From: Dendrobium chrysotoxum
Taxonomy: Eukaryota; Streptophyta; Magnoliopsida; Asparagales; Orchidaceae
Direction of reading: 5' to 3'
DNA length: 64,000 nt
Assembly (NCBI GenBank): GCA_019925795.1
Contig: CM034309.1
Coordinates: forward strand, 30,126,729-30,190,728
Shown in pieces: positions 35,008-45,154 of the stretch; position 1 is the first letter of the stretch, and each line of letters opens with the position of its first letter. The translations under genes and the position numbers were made by a program. A model generated the notes under the pieces. It had not been told where the DNA came from and did not search any database. It saw nothing but the letters and a program-made list of their open reading frames with translations.

Positions 35008-35290
35008 GAGGCAAAGTCGGACAGCAACGAAGGAACCGAAGAGCGACTCGTGCGATCTCTCTTCCTCCTGCAAAGCAGAAGTCGGACAGCAACAAAGGAG
35101 CAGAAGAAGCGACCGTGCAATCCCTTCCTCCCGCGAAGGAGCGAAGTCGGACAGCAGCAAAGGAGTCGAAGGAGCGGCTCGTGCAATCTCCGCACCTCTG
35201 GCGAAGCAAAGCCGAACAGCAACGACGCAAAGGGAAGATGAAAAGCGAACCCTAGACTCCTTACGAAGCAACCAAGTTGAACAGCGACGT
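35008..35290. repeat. About 66-bp GC-rich tandem repeat (AAGTCGGACAGCAAC), five units
   Basis: Units start near 35008, 35077, 35141, 35203 and 35270 with variants of AAGTCGGACAGCAACGAAGG. Five overlapping open frames on both strands come from this array and are not genes. The block is similar to 3866-3950 in the Harbinger-like element. Confidence 0.7.
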
Positions 35291-35479
35291 TGGAGTCGAA
35301 GGAGCCAGGCGAGCGAAGTTTTTTTCTTTCGATCGTTTCTTCCGATCATTTTAAAGAAGTAAGCTTGCGGTTATTTCATTTTGAACGAAAGGTCGCTACG
35401 TTTGGAGGCAAAATGCGCGATGTGGGACCGGATCGGAGGCAGGTATGTTGCTTCGATTTTTTTTTTTTTTTAGTCAACA

Positions 35480-36268
35480 ATTCCTCCAACAGTTCTTTAC
35501 AGCTCTATTTTTGTGCATACGACTCCTCATCAAAGTAAAAAATTTGACCCAAAAATCATAAAATGTATTTTTATTAGCTACTCTCCTCACCAGTAAGGTA
35601 CAAGTGTTATTCTCTCAATACTAAAAAAAAATATTACATCACCATAAATGTGACATTTTCAAAAATCAATCCTTTCTCAAATCTAGCATTTCGCAGGAAA
35701 ACATCAATTCAATCTATAAATATGACTTTTGTCCTATTCTACCTCAACCTACACCCTTTCCGGACATTTACTTGAACCACATTTGTATCTCACTCTGTAG
35801 CATACCCTCAAAGCTTCAAAAATCACATACAAAGTACGGTGCAAAGAGATTGTATATTCCAAATGACAAGAAAATTCAATTACCAAGTGCAGCAAAGCAT
35901 TTATCCTGAACTAAACCTAATGTCTGACTCAAATCTTGAAACTACTTCACAAGGAAACATTAACTGTGAGGATGATCTAAATTTCCTGTTGCTTTCTAGA
36001 AAGGTATAAGGAAATTACACTAAACACCCAATCAGCATCATATTTACTATGAAAAATTATCTCGTAAGTTTCATGCCTTTAGTATGAAATTGTGTAGCAT
36101 GAAAACATCAAACAATATTCAAGAAGCCTTAAAGGTAGCTGAATGAAAAAAATAAAATTCACAAAGAAATTTAAGCTCTAGAAAGAAATGATGCATGGAA
36201 ACTTGCAAACTTTCTCAAAGGGAAGAAACTTCTTGGATGCAAATGAGTATTCAATGTAAAATAGAGAC
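35480..36268. other. Spacer between solo LTR and Tat element, no gene seen
   Basis: About 790 bp of AT-rich single-copy-looking DNA, similar in character to 30513-31981. It may be continuous with the ROP intron or flank. The last five bases before the Tat LTR, GAGAC (36264-36268), should be its target duplication. Confidence 0.45.
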
Positions 36269-39200
36269 TGTGGGCTCCGAAAATTCGGCCCCGGCCTCCG
36301 CCCGACTTTTTGGTTCTCGAGGGGGGAGTTTTAACGGATTAAGTTCCGGGGTAAATTTTGGAAGGCAGATGAGATAGTAGATAAGACACTACCCAGAGAT
36401 TTCGCCCTCATTTTGTGAGGACTTTATGATCTGAGTTCTGGTTTCCTATAGGCGCAAGCCCCTATAGTTAATTACCCCTCCCGATAACGAGAGAGAACTT
36501 TCGATTAAGGCTAGTCATCAATCAGATACGTATAGATACGTGCATCTGGCATATAGTAGCAGCATGGGTTTAGAAATTGGAGAGTTTGGGAATTTGAAAG
36601 ATTGGAGGATTTGGAAATTAAAAAAGAGTTAATATTTAAAATTAGAAATTTCACCATCTGGCACTTAAAGCGGACGGTGGGGGAATGGATGATGGACCCG
36701 ATCAAGATCCCATGGTTCCGTCATCCCGGGCCATCGTGGTCCCTGGTCTACTTAGTCAGAGGAGGTAGTCGACCCAACCTGACGGAAGGATCCTTGTCGG
36801 CAGCCATGGGTTGCTTCGTCCAAGGGTACCTTGTAGCCTGGGGGGAATATTTGTCTAAGGGGACAAATTTGAATCCACCTTAGCTAACAGAGGGCTTTGT
36901 GCCCTATCAATCATATCCTATTGATTCATATCTCAAGGATTTGATGCCATTGGGGAGCATACGGGCTCTGGCCATAACCATAATATAATGGTGCCATTTG
37001 GCGGCAACCACCTGGTTCAGAGGGCCCCGAGTCATAACCGTTTATCCTGCAGTGCCATTTGGCGACGAAACTGCCGGTTAGAGGACTCGTACCACGTCCT
37101 TGCTGGCAGGAGATTATCTGAGAATGGATCCTAGTGATATTTTCGACTAGGCACTAGCTCTATGTGAGCTGAAGTATATTTTGATTTGTCCTCCTCGGCA
37201 AACTGTTGCGGAGGATGGATGGATTTTGCTTTAAGCGTTTTCAAGGTTGGATTTCAGTTTTAAATATTTTTGGAATTTTGGAATTTTGGATTTGGAGATT
37301 ATTCAGAAGGCTGGATTTTGGTATTATTTGGAGTTTGAGGTTTTGGATTTTGATGGGTATTTAGATGGCATTTGAAAGTATTTGGAATAGACCCCTCCGG
37401 TTGAGATATGCATTCAACACGGCCATCATCGGGGTATATGGGGTCATTTATATTTTATTGATTTGAACCTTGTCGACTCTGTCTAGTGATTGACAGAGGA
37501 TTGGGTTTCGTAGGTTTTATGCCTTTGTTAGTGAATTTTCATAATTATAGGCCTTGAAGGCCTAATATGAACGCATTAAAACAAATATATAGGTTGCCAC
37601 AACTGTATATTTGTTTGATGGTTCGAACCCTGTCGACTCCTATTGACCTTTATAGAAGGATCGGGTTCGAACCTGAATTCACTCGTTGATCCGCGCAGCA
37701 TCCCTAGACGTTACGTGTGTACCAATAACACGCTCGTCGGGGCCCATGCGGGTGTTTGGGGGGATTTTATAAATATTTATTGAACCTTGTCAACTCTTAT
37801 CTACTTGCTTTAGGAGGATCGGGTTCAAATTTATTGACCCGCGCAGCATCCCTAGACGTCACGTGTATTCCCACAACACGCTCGCCGGAGCCCATGCGGG
37901 TTATGATTATATTTTCCCCTTTTAGTGTACCTATGTGTATACAAATTAGAGTGCACATGTGCGGGGGTATTCTTGGAATATTTGTACACGCCTTCTGTCC
38001 GCTTGCATGAATGTTGCGGATCCGGTGGCGTAGCACTGGGTTTCATTTGGAGATTTATACGCCTTCTGTCTGCTTGCATGGATGTTGCAGATCCGGTGGC
38101 GTGGCGTCGTACGATCTTCACAACTGTTGCTGGTAGGTAGGTAGATATTTTCATTGATATATTGGAATTGACCTCAGGATACTGCATTTACTGAAGTCTT
38201 TCTGCATCTACCCACGAGTGACATGTTTTACATACTTTTGTACTTGTAGAGAGGTTGTATGTACTGCAGATCTTTTGTCCTTGATTGCATGCGGATCAGC
38301 GTGTTCGACTACTAATGCATGATAATCTCTCCACATTCATTTGTGGGCAAGTTGTAGTATCTTCAGGCACTTATAACCCTTCCACCAATATTCTCGTATG
38401 AATGCAATAGGAACTATTTCATCTTCTTGCATGACTGTTACGAAGAATGTCATCAACTCTGACTTTACTGCTTTTGGGATGTATCCACTTGTGCTTTGAA
38501 GCCAGTTATAGAACACTATTACACTTGATGTACATTGGCTTCGTATCGTAGAAGACTGATGCATTCATCTATGATTTGACAAGGGTTAACTGTAGGATCC
38601 TACCATACTTACTTCCCCTTGCTGCATAGTTTGCAAATGCTTTCATTTGTCACAATCTCCTCTATGTTTTGCTAGTGACCTTTCGTATTCATAGCAATTC
38701 AGTGGTTGTTATTTTCCAATAGACTACATCAGGCATGATTGTTCATGGACAGAATACCGTGTATTCATTTGCAAATTAGTTATCATCGGTTGAAAGGGAG
38801 TTATATCTTCCTCATTTCTCTTGCTTTGTTTGTAGACTTACTGTGTTCATAGTGTATGATAACTAGCAAATCACTATATCTATTACATTGCTTGCGGACT
38901 TGAATATTTTCGTTGATGTCTTGATTGTAGAACATTGTCGCATCTATTGTACGTTGAGTCTTTCCACTTCTAAAAGATAGATGTGTGTGCTTGCGTCTAA
39001 GTTGTTGTTGGATATACGAATATCCTCAATATTCGTTGCACATTGTTTATACGCACTTGTCACAGAACTATTATAGATTGTAGAGATATTCTAGCATCTG
39101 CTACATGCTTCTACATATGCTTGCATGTTGATTTGTATGGCTTATGGGAAGGTTGCACTCCAATTTGAACTCTTGTTGCATGTCTCCTTTATTTACTATC

Positions 39201-41283
39201 CATTAAAGGCATCATAGCAAGAAGTCTGATTATTTTGCTTACAAGTCATCACTATTTTCAAGTAGAAAATGATTGCAAATCTTTACTTTTTGTTCAAATT
39301 CAATGTTGAAATCAAGTTGCTTTTGATTGAATTTTGATTCAAGTCCTTTGTGGTTCAACTCAAGTTTTCGCTTGAGTTCAAATGTTCAAGTCATGTTTAA
39401 TATTCAAATCAAGTCCCACTTGAATTCGGGTTCATTTGTGTTCAAGTCTTCACAAGTTCAAAGTCGAACCCAGTTCAAGTCATTCGTTATATGAATTCAA
39501 TCACATGTCCAAGTGCATCTAGTTTTAAGTCCCTTGTGATCAATCGAGTTCAACTTTTCTTGGCCAAGTTTGATTTAAAGCTTTTTGTTCATTTATTCAG
39601 CTTTGAGTTTAGCTCATTCAAGTTCGAGTTCTAATTCATGTCTTCTCCTTCTGAGTTCAAACAAGTCCAGGTACGGTCTCAAATTTCACCCGAAATTTCG
39701 GCAGCCTCCCGGCGTCTCCCCCGTTTAGGGGAAAAAACGACAAGAGTCTGGGCCTTCCCACCACGCGCAATAAAGCGCGTGCATGGTAGGTGTCCTTAGA
39801 CACCTCGGCCGTGGTCTTCATTCCCACCACGCGCAATAAAGCGCGTGCATGGGGTCTTTGACGGTACCTGTTTCAAAAGGCAGTTTGCTTTCCCCTCGCT
39901 CGAGGGTACTTATAGATAACCCCGCCTCGTCGTAGGCGCCGCACCGGGGTCCCAACCCACCACGCGCAATAAAGCGCGTGCATAGGTGTTTTCCCGGTCC
40001 GCCGCAAACGATGAAAGCAAGTTCTCAGAGATTACCCCTCTCGTCGTAGGCGCCGCACCGGGGTCCCAACCCACCATGCGCAATAAAGCGCGTGCATAGG
40101 TGTTTTCCCGGTCCGCCGCGAACGACAAAAGCAAGTTCTCGGAGTTTTTTTTTTTGGTTTAGGGATCATACCTTGGCGGCCGGTGAGGTTGGATTGACTC
40201 GTGGATCGGGGTGAGGGAGAGAAGCCTCTTCTTTTTTTTTTAAACAATAATTAATTATAATTAAAAAAAATAATTAATTATAATTATAACAATTAATTAT
40301 AATTAATTATAATTGATAATAATTGATTAAAATTAAAATAAATAGTTATAATTAATTTTAATAAATTATAGTTAATTATTAATATAATAATTAACCATAA
40401 TAATAATAAAATTAATTATAATTTATTTTAATTAAAACTAATTATTATTAATGATAATTAAAAATAATTAAGATATTTAATTACAATTAATTATAATTAA
40501 ATATAATTAATTACCATCAGTAATAATTAAAATAATTTTAATAAAATAAAATAGAAAGTGATGGATATGATTAATGTAGGATTTATACAAATTAGAATAG
40601 GATTTAAACAGGATATGAACAGGATTTAATTAAATCCTATTAAACAGGATTAACTAAGAGTTTAACTCTCTCAGACAGAGAGTTAAACTCTCTGTTTCTA
40701 GCGACCCAGCCGAAGTAGCACGCAAGGGAGATGGCTACCTTCACAACCAACGAGCTTCCGTCGTCACTTTCGATTAAACTGTCGTGAGGTCCGATCCAAC
40801 AGAAGCGAAAGGTCGTCTGGGAATGAGTAGGCGTCGACTAGCAGAGAAGGTAGGTTAGTCTCTGCGATCGGTACTGGAGACGTCGACCTGGGCGTCGGAC
40901 GAGGCTTGGGAAAGCAGGGTTGAGGTCGGCTAGGTCGGAAGCAGCGACGGGATTTGCGGACCAGGTGGGAATCGCGGACTGAGGAGGTCGGTCTTGGGTA
41001 GGGCAGGGGAGCTCGGAGGCTTTGCGAGAGCTGCGGGGGAGTCGGATGCGAGAAGGAGGAGTTCGGATTCATCTCTCGAAGGCTTCGTTTGGTTGGTATT
41101 TAACGACATGGAGCGGGAGTGGAGTTGAGCCGAGGCGGGATTCGAGGGAAGGGACGTGAACGGCGCCTCGTACACAGTATTTCAGCGGGATTCCTTCGAC
41201 GAGATACGATGTAAGCGGGATTTCGGGGATCCGGCAGAGATAAGGTATGATTCTTTTTTTTTTGTATTATACTGAGGTTAACA
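36269..41283 (-). repeat. 3' LTR of the Tat element (5.0 kb)
   Basis: In plus orientation it runs from TGTGGGCTCCGAAAATTCGG to GAGGTTAACA, matching the other LTR through 40410 and again at 40969-41015. It contains several internal tandem repeats: a GAACC(C/T)TGTCGACTC family with three members near 37468, 37625 and 37784; a 72-bp pair ending GATCCGGTGGCGT near 38020 and 38092; four CACGCGCAATAAAGCGCGTGCAT hairpins; and an AATTAATTATAATT-rich block at 40236-40560. Confidence 0.9.
39757..40145. repeat. Four hairpins ACGCGC-AATAAA-GCGCGT in the Tat 3' LTR
   Basis: The 18-bp palindrome occurs at 39763, 39829, 39962 and 40077 (the last with ATGCGC in the left arm). The third and fourth copies are part of a 115-bp tandem duplication that also contains GTCGTAGGCGCCGCACCGGGG. 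The loop reads AATAAA on the plus strand and TTTATT in element sense. The same array is present in the other LTR near 55940-56275. Confidence 0.8.
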
Positions 41284-41298
41284 GATGCCCCCCAACAA
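41284..41298 (-). other. Polypurine tract region of the Tat element
   Basis: In element sense the sequence GTTGGGGGGCATC immediately precedes the LTR start TGTTAACC. The six-G run is the likely plus-strand primer. Confidence 0.55.
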
Positions 41299-41566
41299 AT
41301 GTGGTATGCGTTTAAAGCAAATCACGTTTGTTGCAAGCTGATTGACCCTGTGGATCTCTAGATATTCGTTCTAGATGTCACACAGAGGTCTTCACTTAGT
41401 GGATCTCCAAAAGCTTGCTTGGATGTCACACTAAGATTCTCATTCTGTAGCTCTCCAAGAGTCCATCTCTGCGCCTTCATAGATCTTTAGATGCACTTGT
41501 AATCTTTAGTGGGATTGACATGTTGGTTCTTGTGATTTCTGTGATTGTACTCCATGTTGTAGATGA

Positions 41567-41630
41567 TTTTAAATATTTATTTGGGGATCTCGACGCGCAG
41601 CGCGATGTCGACCCAAATAAATATTTAAAA
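41567..41630. repeat. 64-nt hairpin, copy 1
   Basis: TTTTAAATATTTATTTGGGG pairs with CCCAAATAAATATTTAAAA around a loop of about 24 nt containing CGCGCAGCGCG. It is followed by TGCCCCCAGTCTCTAGGGACATTT, which also follows the other copies in variant form. Confidence 0.8.
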
Positions 41631-42887
41631 TGCCCCCAGTCTCTAGGGACATTTGTAGATGTCATTCGGGATACCTCTTTTTGTAGCTTTAGTTTCCCTG
41701 AGATTTTGGTTCCTTCTGTCCTGTGCTTTGTGCTGCGGACATTGATGGAGAATTGCCTGATTTGTCTTTGTTGACTTGTCAGGTGGTTTGTGCCTTCTGC
41801 CCTATGCTTCTTGCTTTGGCGGGCTTGATGAAGGAGTAGATGCCGGTGACCAAAACCCTTAGGTTTGTAATAGGTCGATGGCGAGAAGTCATCGGTCCAG
41901 AGCTTTGTGCATGACGGACTTGTTGATGACGGAATCCTCACAGTTCAGCCTCAAGCTTTTCATGAACTTTGGGATAATTTCTTCGGTCCTTTGCTTTGTG
42001 CTTTGGTGGACTTGTTGAAGAAGAATTCCTCCAATCCTAGCTTTGTGCTTTACGGATTTATTGAAGGATTTGCAGGTTTCAGATTTGATTGATAGTACCA
42101 AATATAGGTAGTATCTTGATCCTTGACCACTTGAGGAGACTTTAATCTGAGTCACTTGAGTTCATCAGATTGGGCGAGCTGGGATTTGACAGCTCTTCGT
42201 CCTCTAGTTGTTGAAATGGGGGTTCCTCTACTACGGCCTTTCTTATGGCGTATTGAGTAGATGGAGCTGCCAGTGATCCGGCCATATTTGGGCGTGTTGG
42301 ATCCGACCTCTTACACCCATTCAGGCTTCAGACTTGAGCTAGGGGAAATGTGCTTCCCAATGCTGATTTTGCTGAAGTTGATAGATTTTGAGTCTTCCTT
42401 TGTGGTTGAAGATTTAGAGCCTACGCGAATTTGGTAGTTGCTCGAGATTTCTCCTTCCCATTGGAACTTTGATTCTCCGGCCAATTAGGAGAATTTGATA
42501 GACTACGATCACTTGAACTTATCGAGTCAGATTTGCCTTCGTGCTTCCTACAGTCCCTACTGACGGGTTGACGAAGTGGGGGTTCCGCTACTACGGCCTT
42601 TCTTATGGCGTGCTGAGTAGACGGAGCTGCCAGCGATCCGACCATATCTGGGCGTGTTGGATCCGACCTCTTACACCCACTCGAACCTTAAGCTTCAGGC
42701 TGCTGAAAGACTTCAGGTTGTTCTTGCTCAATTTGTTAAAGTGTGTAGTTGCGAAAGTCTCTTTTCTGACTTTCGAAGTTTGGTACGTTGGAGAAGGTGA
42801 TGTCTCGATCTTTTGCAAGACCACCTGCACATACTTTGAAAAGAATTCATTGTATTCTTCAGTATAAAAGAATATTCGTGTTGGTGA

Positions 42888-42951
42888 TTTTAAATATTTA
42901 TTCGGGGATCTCGGCATGCAGCGCGATGTCGACCCGAATAAATATTTAAAA
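42888..42951. repeat. 64-nt hairpin, copy 2
   Basis: Same hairpin, with a T to C change in the left arm (TTATTCGGGG) matched by A to G in the right arm (CCCGAATAA), so the pair is kept. It is followed by TGCCCCCTGTCTCGCAGGGACATTT. Confidence 0.8.
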
Positions 42952-43005
42952 TGCCCCCTGTCTCGCAGGGACATTTCATAATGGAGTAAATTTGAAATTT
43001 TGTGA

Positions 43006-43069
43006 TTTTAAATATTTATCTGGGGATCTCGGCGCGTAGCACGATGTCGACCCAAATAAATATTTAAAA
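43006..43069. repeat. 64-nt hairpin, copy 3
   Basis: Same hairpin, left arm TTATCTGGGG and right arm CCCAAATAA, leaving one mismatch. It is followed by TGCCCCCTGTTCTGCAGGGA. It lies 130 bp past the integrase stop codon in element sense. Confidence 0.8.
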
Positions 43070-43198
43070 TGCCCCCTGTTCTGCAGGGAGATTTTGAAAT
43101 GTATTCTTGGAACACAAGAGAATTTCAAAATGTAAAAATGTAAAGTGTATATAGATATGCATGAAATACATAATAATATAACACTTCTTCGGGCAATC

Positions 43199-45151
43199 TT
43201 ATGCATGGTACTTCTTCAGATGTCGACCGTTGATCGGCGGCATAGGCCTCTGACCGTGCAGATCGATAAGCTGGTAGGCTCCTCCTTGGTACGCCTTTTC
43301 GATGACGAATGGGCCTTCCCAGTTGGACACAAACTTGCCACCAATTTTTCGGTGTGGGATGATTGGTCTTCTCAGCACCAGGACCAATTCCCCTTCTTGA
43401 AAGGACCGAGGGCGTACCATCCGATCAAATGACTTTGCCATTCTTCCTCGGTAAATTTCTAGGTTTTGCTGGACTTGCAATCTAACTTCGTCGAGTGCAT
43501 CGAGCTCCTCCATTCTTAGGCGAGCATTCTGCTCTTGAGTAAGCTCATTCTGGATAGCGACCCGAAGGGACGGTAGTTCAACTTCTAGTGGCAAGACGGC
43601 TTCAGCCCCGAACACTAGTGAATAGGGAGTAGCTTTGGTTGGTGTTTTGTAGGTCGTACGATACGCCCACAATGCTTCTGCCATCTTTGTATGCCATTCT
43701 CTTTTATTCTTGGTGAGGATCTTCTTTAACAATTTTACCAGCGTCTTGTTGAAGGCCTCAGCCAAACCATTGGCTCTTGGGTTGTATATAGACGAGTACC
43801 GCCAGTCAATCTTGTGACGATCTACAAACTTGTAGATTTTCGTGCTTTTGAATGTTGTGCCATTGTCTGAGATTACGCGGCGTGGTACACCGAATCTGTA
43901 GACGACATTGTGGGTGAAGAAATTGATCACGTGCTCGGACGTGACTTCCCTGAATGGAGCTGCTTCTGCCCATTTAGAAAAATAGTCTGTTGCTGCCAGA
44001 ATAAAGCGGTGCCCTGCCGATGACGGCGGATCTATTGGCCCAATTATGTCAGTGCCCCAACATTCAAATGGCCAGGATGCAATTGTTGGATGCAGTGGAT
44101 TAGGCGGTTGATGAATGACATCACCGTGAATCTGACACTCGTGGCACTTCTTAGCGTGGTTGATACAATCTCTCACCATCGTAGGCCAGTAATAGCCCAT
44201 TCTTTTAATTTTAGCAGCCATCTTGGGACCTGACTGGTGTGCTCCACAGAGTCCCTCGTGAACTTCTGTCACCACTTTATCAGCTTCCTTAGTTCCTAGG
44301 CACCTTAGCCACATTTGATCAAAAGCCCGCCGATATAGCGTATTATTGACAAACGCGTATCGCAATGCTCTTTTTCTAATTTGTGCAGCCAGAGATTTAT
44401 CTGTTGGAAGTTTGCTTTCTTTGAAGTAGTCGACGAATGGTTGCCTCCAATCGTCTTCAACTTCAACATCTAGGCAATCCAACCACGACTCTGAGAATCT
44501 ACCAGTTCTTCGTCTTTTTACTGCTGGACGTTCCCCTGGTTGATTTTTAATAGTGATTTGTTGGGGAGGTTGAGGATCAACCGGGGTTGCATCCTGTTGG
44601 CTTGAACCTGGTATTCCCTCTGCTTGCGGGAATTGTAGGGTTGCTGGCTCTAAGACTCGGCGGTTTTCAACCGCAATGAATATAGGTGGTCTCTTATCCT
44701 CATTTGCAAGCTCCTTGGCCAGTTTAGCTAGGCAATCTGCTTTTGCATTATCTCCTCGAGGAACCTGAGTCATCCTGACATTCGGTATTTGTTTTAGAAG
44801 CTCAAGAGCTCGTCGGTGATAGTGGGCCAATTCAAGCTTGCAAATCTTATAAATGCCCAGGACTTGATTTATCACAAGTTGAGAATCACCAAAAATTTGA
44901 AGATCTGTGATTTGGATATCAATTGCAATCTCCAGTCCTGCTATTAGAGCTTCGTATTCGGCTTCATTATTGGTCCGAGGTTCAGTTAGACTGAACGAGA
45001 ATCTCATTATGCCTCCCTCAGGTTCTATAAAGACTAGACCGATGCCAGCTTGGGCCTTTGCAAGATTTGGAGGTTTGGAAGACTTGATAGACGATGCCCC
45101 ATCAAAGTACATCTCCCAGAATGGTAGCTTTTCTTCTTCATCAACCTGCAT
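43199..45151 (-). CDS. Tat element plant-type RNase H and integrase (pol, 3' part)
   Basis: 650 aa, in the same frame as the upstream gag-pol and separated from it by one TAA and one further codon. Residues 10-150 form a second RNase H: MYFDGAS (D17), NNEAEYEAL (E65), FGDSQLV (D89) and NAKADCLAKLA (D139) keep the D-E-D-D set. Residues about 295-345 form the integrase zinc-binding region, VHEGLCGAH and CHECQ. The catalytic core has D368 (GTDIIGP), D429 (ISDNGTTF) and E465 (NGLAEAFNK), the exact D-60-D-35-E spacing. A C-terminal NWEGPFVIE segment resembles the GPF/Y module. No chromodomain follows. It would normally be produced as part of one polyprotein. The ATG used here is simply the first after the stop. 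Confidence 0.9.
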   Translation of the reverse strand: MQVDEEEKLPFWEMYFDGASSIKSSKPPNLAKAQAGIGLVFIEPEGGIMRFSFSLTEPRTNNEAEYEALIAGLEIAIDIQITDLQIFGDSQLVINQVLGIYKICKLELAHYHRRALELLKQIPNVRMTQVPRGDNAKADCLAKLAKELANEDKRPPIFIAVENRRVLEPATLQFPQAEGIPGSSQQDATPVDPQPPQQITIKNQPGERPAVKRRRTGRFSESWLDCLDVEVEDDWRQPFVDYFKESKLPTDKSLAAQIRKRALRYAFVNNTLYRRAFDQMWLRCLGTKEADKVVTEVHEGLCGAHQSGPKMAAKIKRMGYYWPTMVRDCINHAKKCHECQIHGDVIHQPPNPLHPTIASWPFECWGTDIIGPIDPPSSAGHRFILAATDYFSKWAEAAPFREVTSEHVINFFTHNVVYRFGVPRRVISDNGTTFKSTKIYKFVDRHKIDWRYSSIYNPRANGLAEAFNKTLVKLLKKILTKNKREWHTKMAEALWAYRTTYKTPTKATPYSLVFGAEAVLPLEVELPSLRVAIQNELTQEQNARLRMEELDALDEVRLQVQQNLEIYRGRMAKSFDRMVRPRSFQEGELVLVLRRPIIPHRKIGGKFVSNWEGPFVIEKAYQGGAYQLIDLHGQRPMPPINGRHLKKYHA

Positions 45152-45154
45152 GAT

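Larger units (their letters stand above)
31982..35479 (-). mobile_element. Probable solo LTR of a Tat-related Ty3/gypsy element
   Basis: It starts TGTGGGTAG and ends near TAGTCAACA. Landmarks run in the same order as in the complete Tat LTR at 36269. They are GCGCAAGC followed by TAGTTAATTACC, AGAGAGAACTTTCGATTAAGG, CCCGATCAAGATCCCATGGT, GGCAGCCATGGGTT or AGCAGCCATGGGTT, AAATTTCGGCAGCCTCCCGG, an AT-rich block, a GC-rich block and a terminal T-run. No gag-pol adjoins it. It is much diverged from the intact element, so it is a separate family member. The 5-bp flanks do not clearly match (TTCCC and TTCCT are the closest), so the limits are approximate. Confidence 0.7.
41299..43198 (-). other. 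Tat 3' untranslated region with hairpins and repeats
   Basis: About 1.9 kb between the integrase stop and the polypurine tract has no supported gene. It holds three 64-nt hairpins (41567, 42888, 43006). A direct repeat of about 110 bp, marked CTACTACGGCCTTTCTTATGGCGT, occurs near 42230 and 42590, 360 bp apart. Degenerate copies of a CTTTGTGCTTTG(C/G)(T/C)GGAC-like segment lie at 41700-42080. Repeat-rich, variable 3' untranslated regions are a known trait of Tat/Ogre-type elements. Confidence 0.7.

Noticed and set aside
34832..35362. Overlapping arginine/serine-rich frames on both strands
   Set aside because: All arise from the 66-bp GC-rich tandem repeat in the solo LTR; none has a plausible domain.
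37756..38187. Frames of 71-111 codons on both strands, repeated at 53934-54372
   Set aside because: They lie within the LTRs and are duplicated only because the LTR is. They follow LTR-internal repeats and show no protein family features.
39910..40247. Minus-strand frame with duplicated SFAADRENTYARALLR segment, also at 56088-56425
   Set aside because: The repeat in the peptide is the 115-bp DNA duplication with the ACGCGC hairpins in the LTR; it is not a gene.
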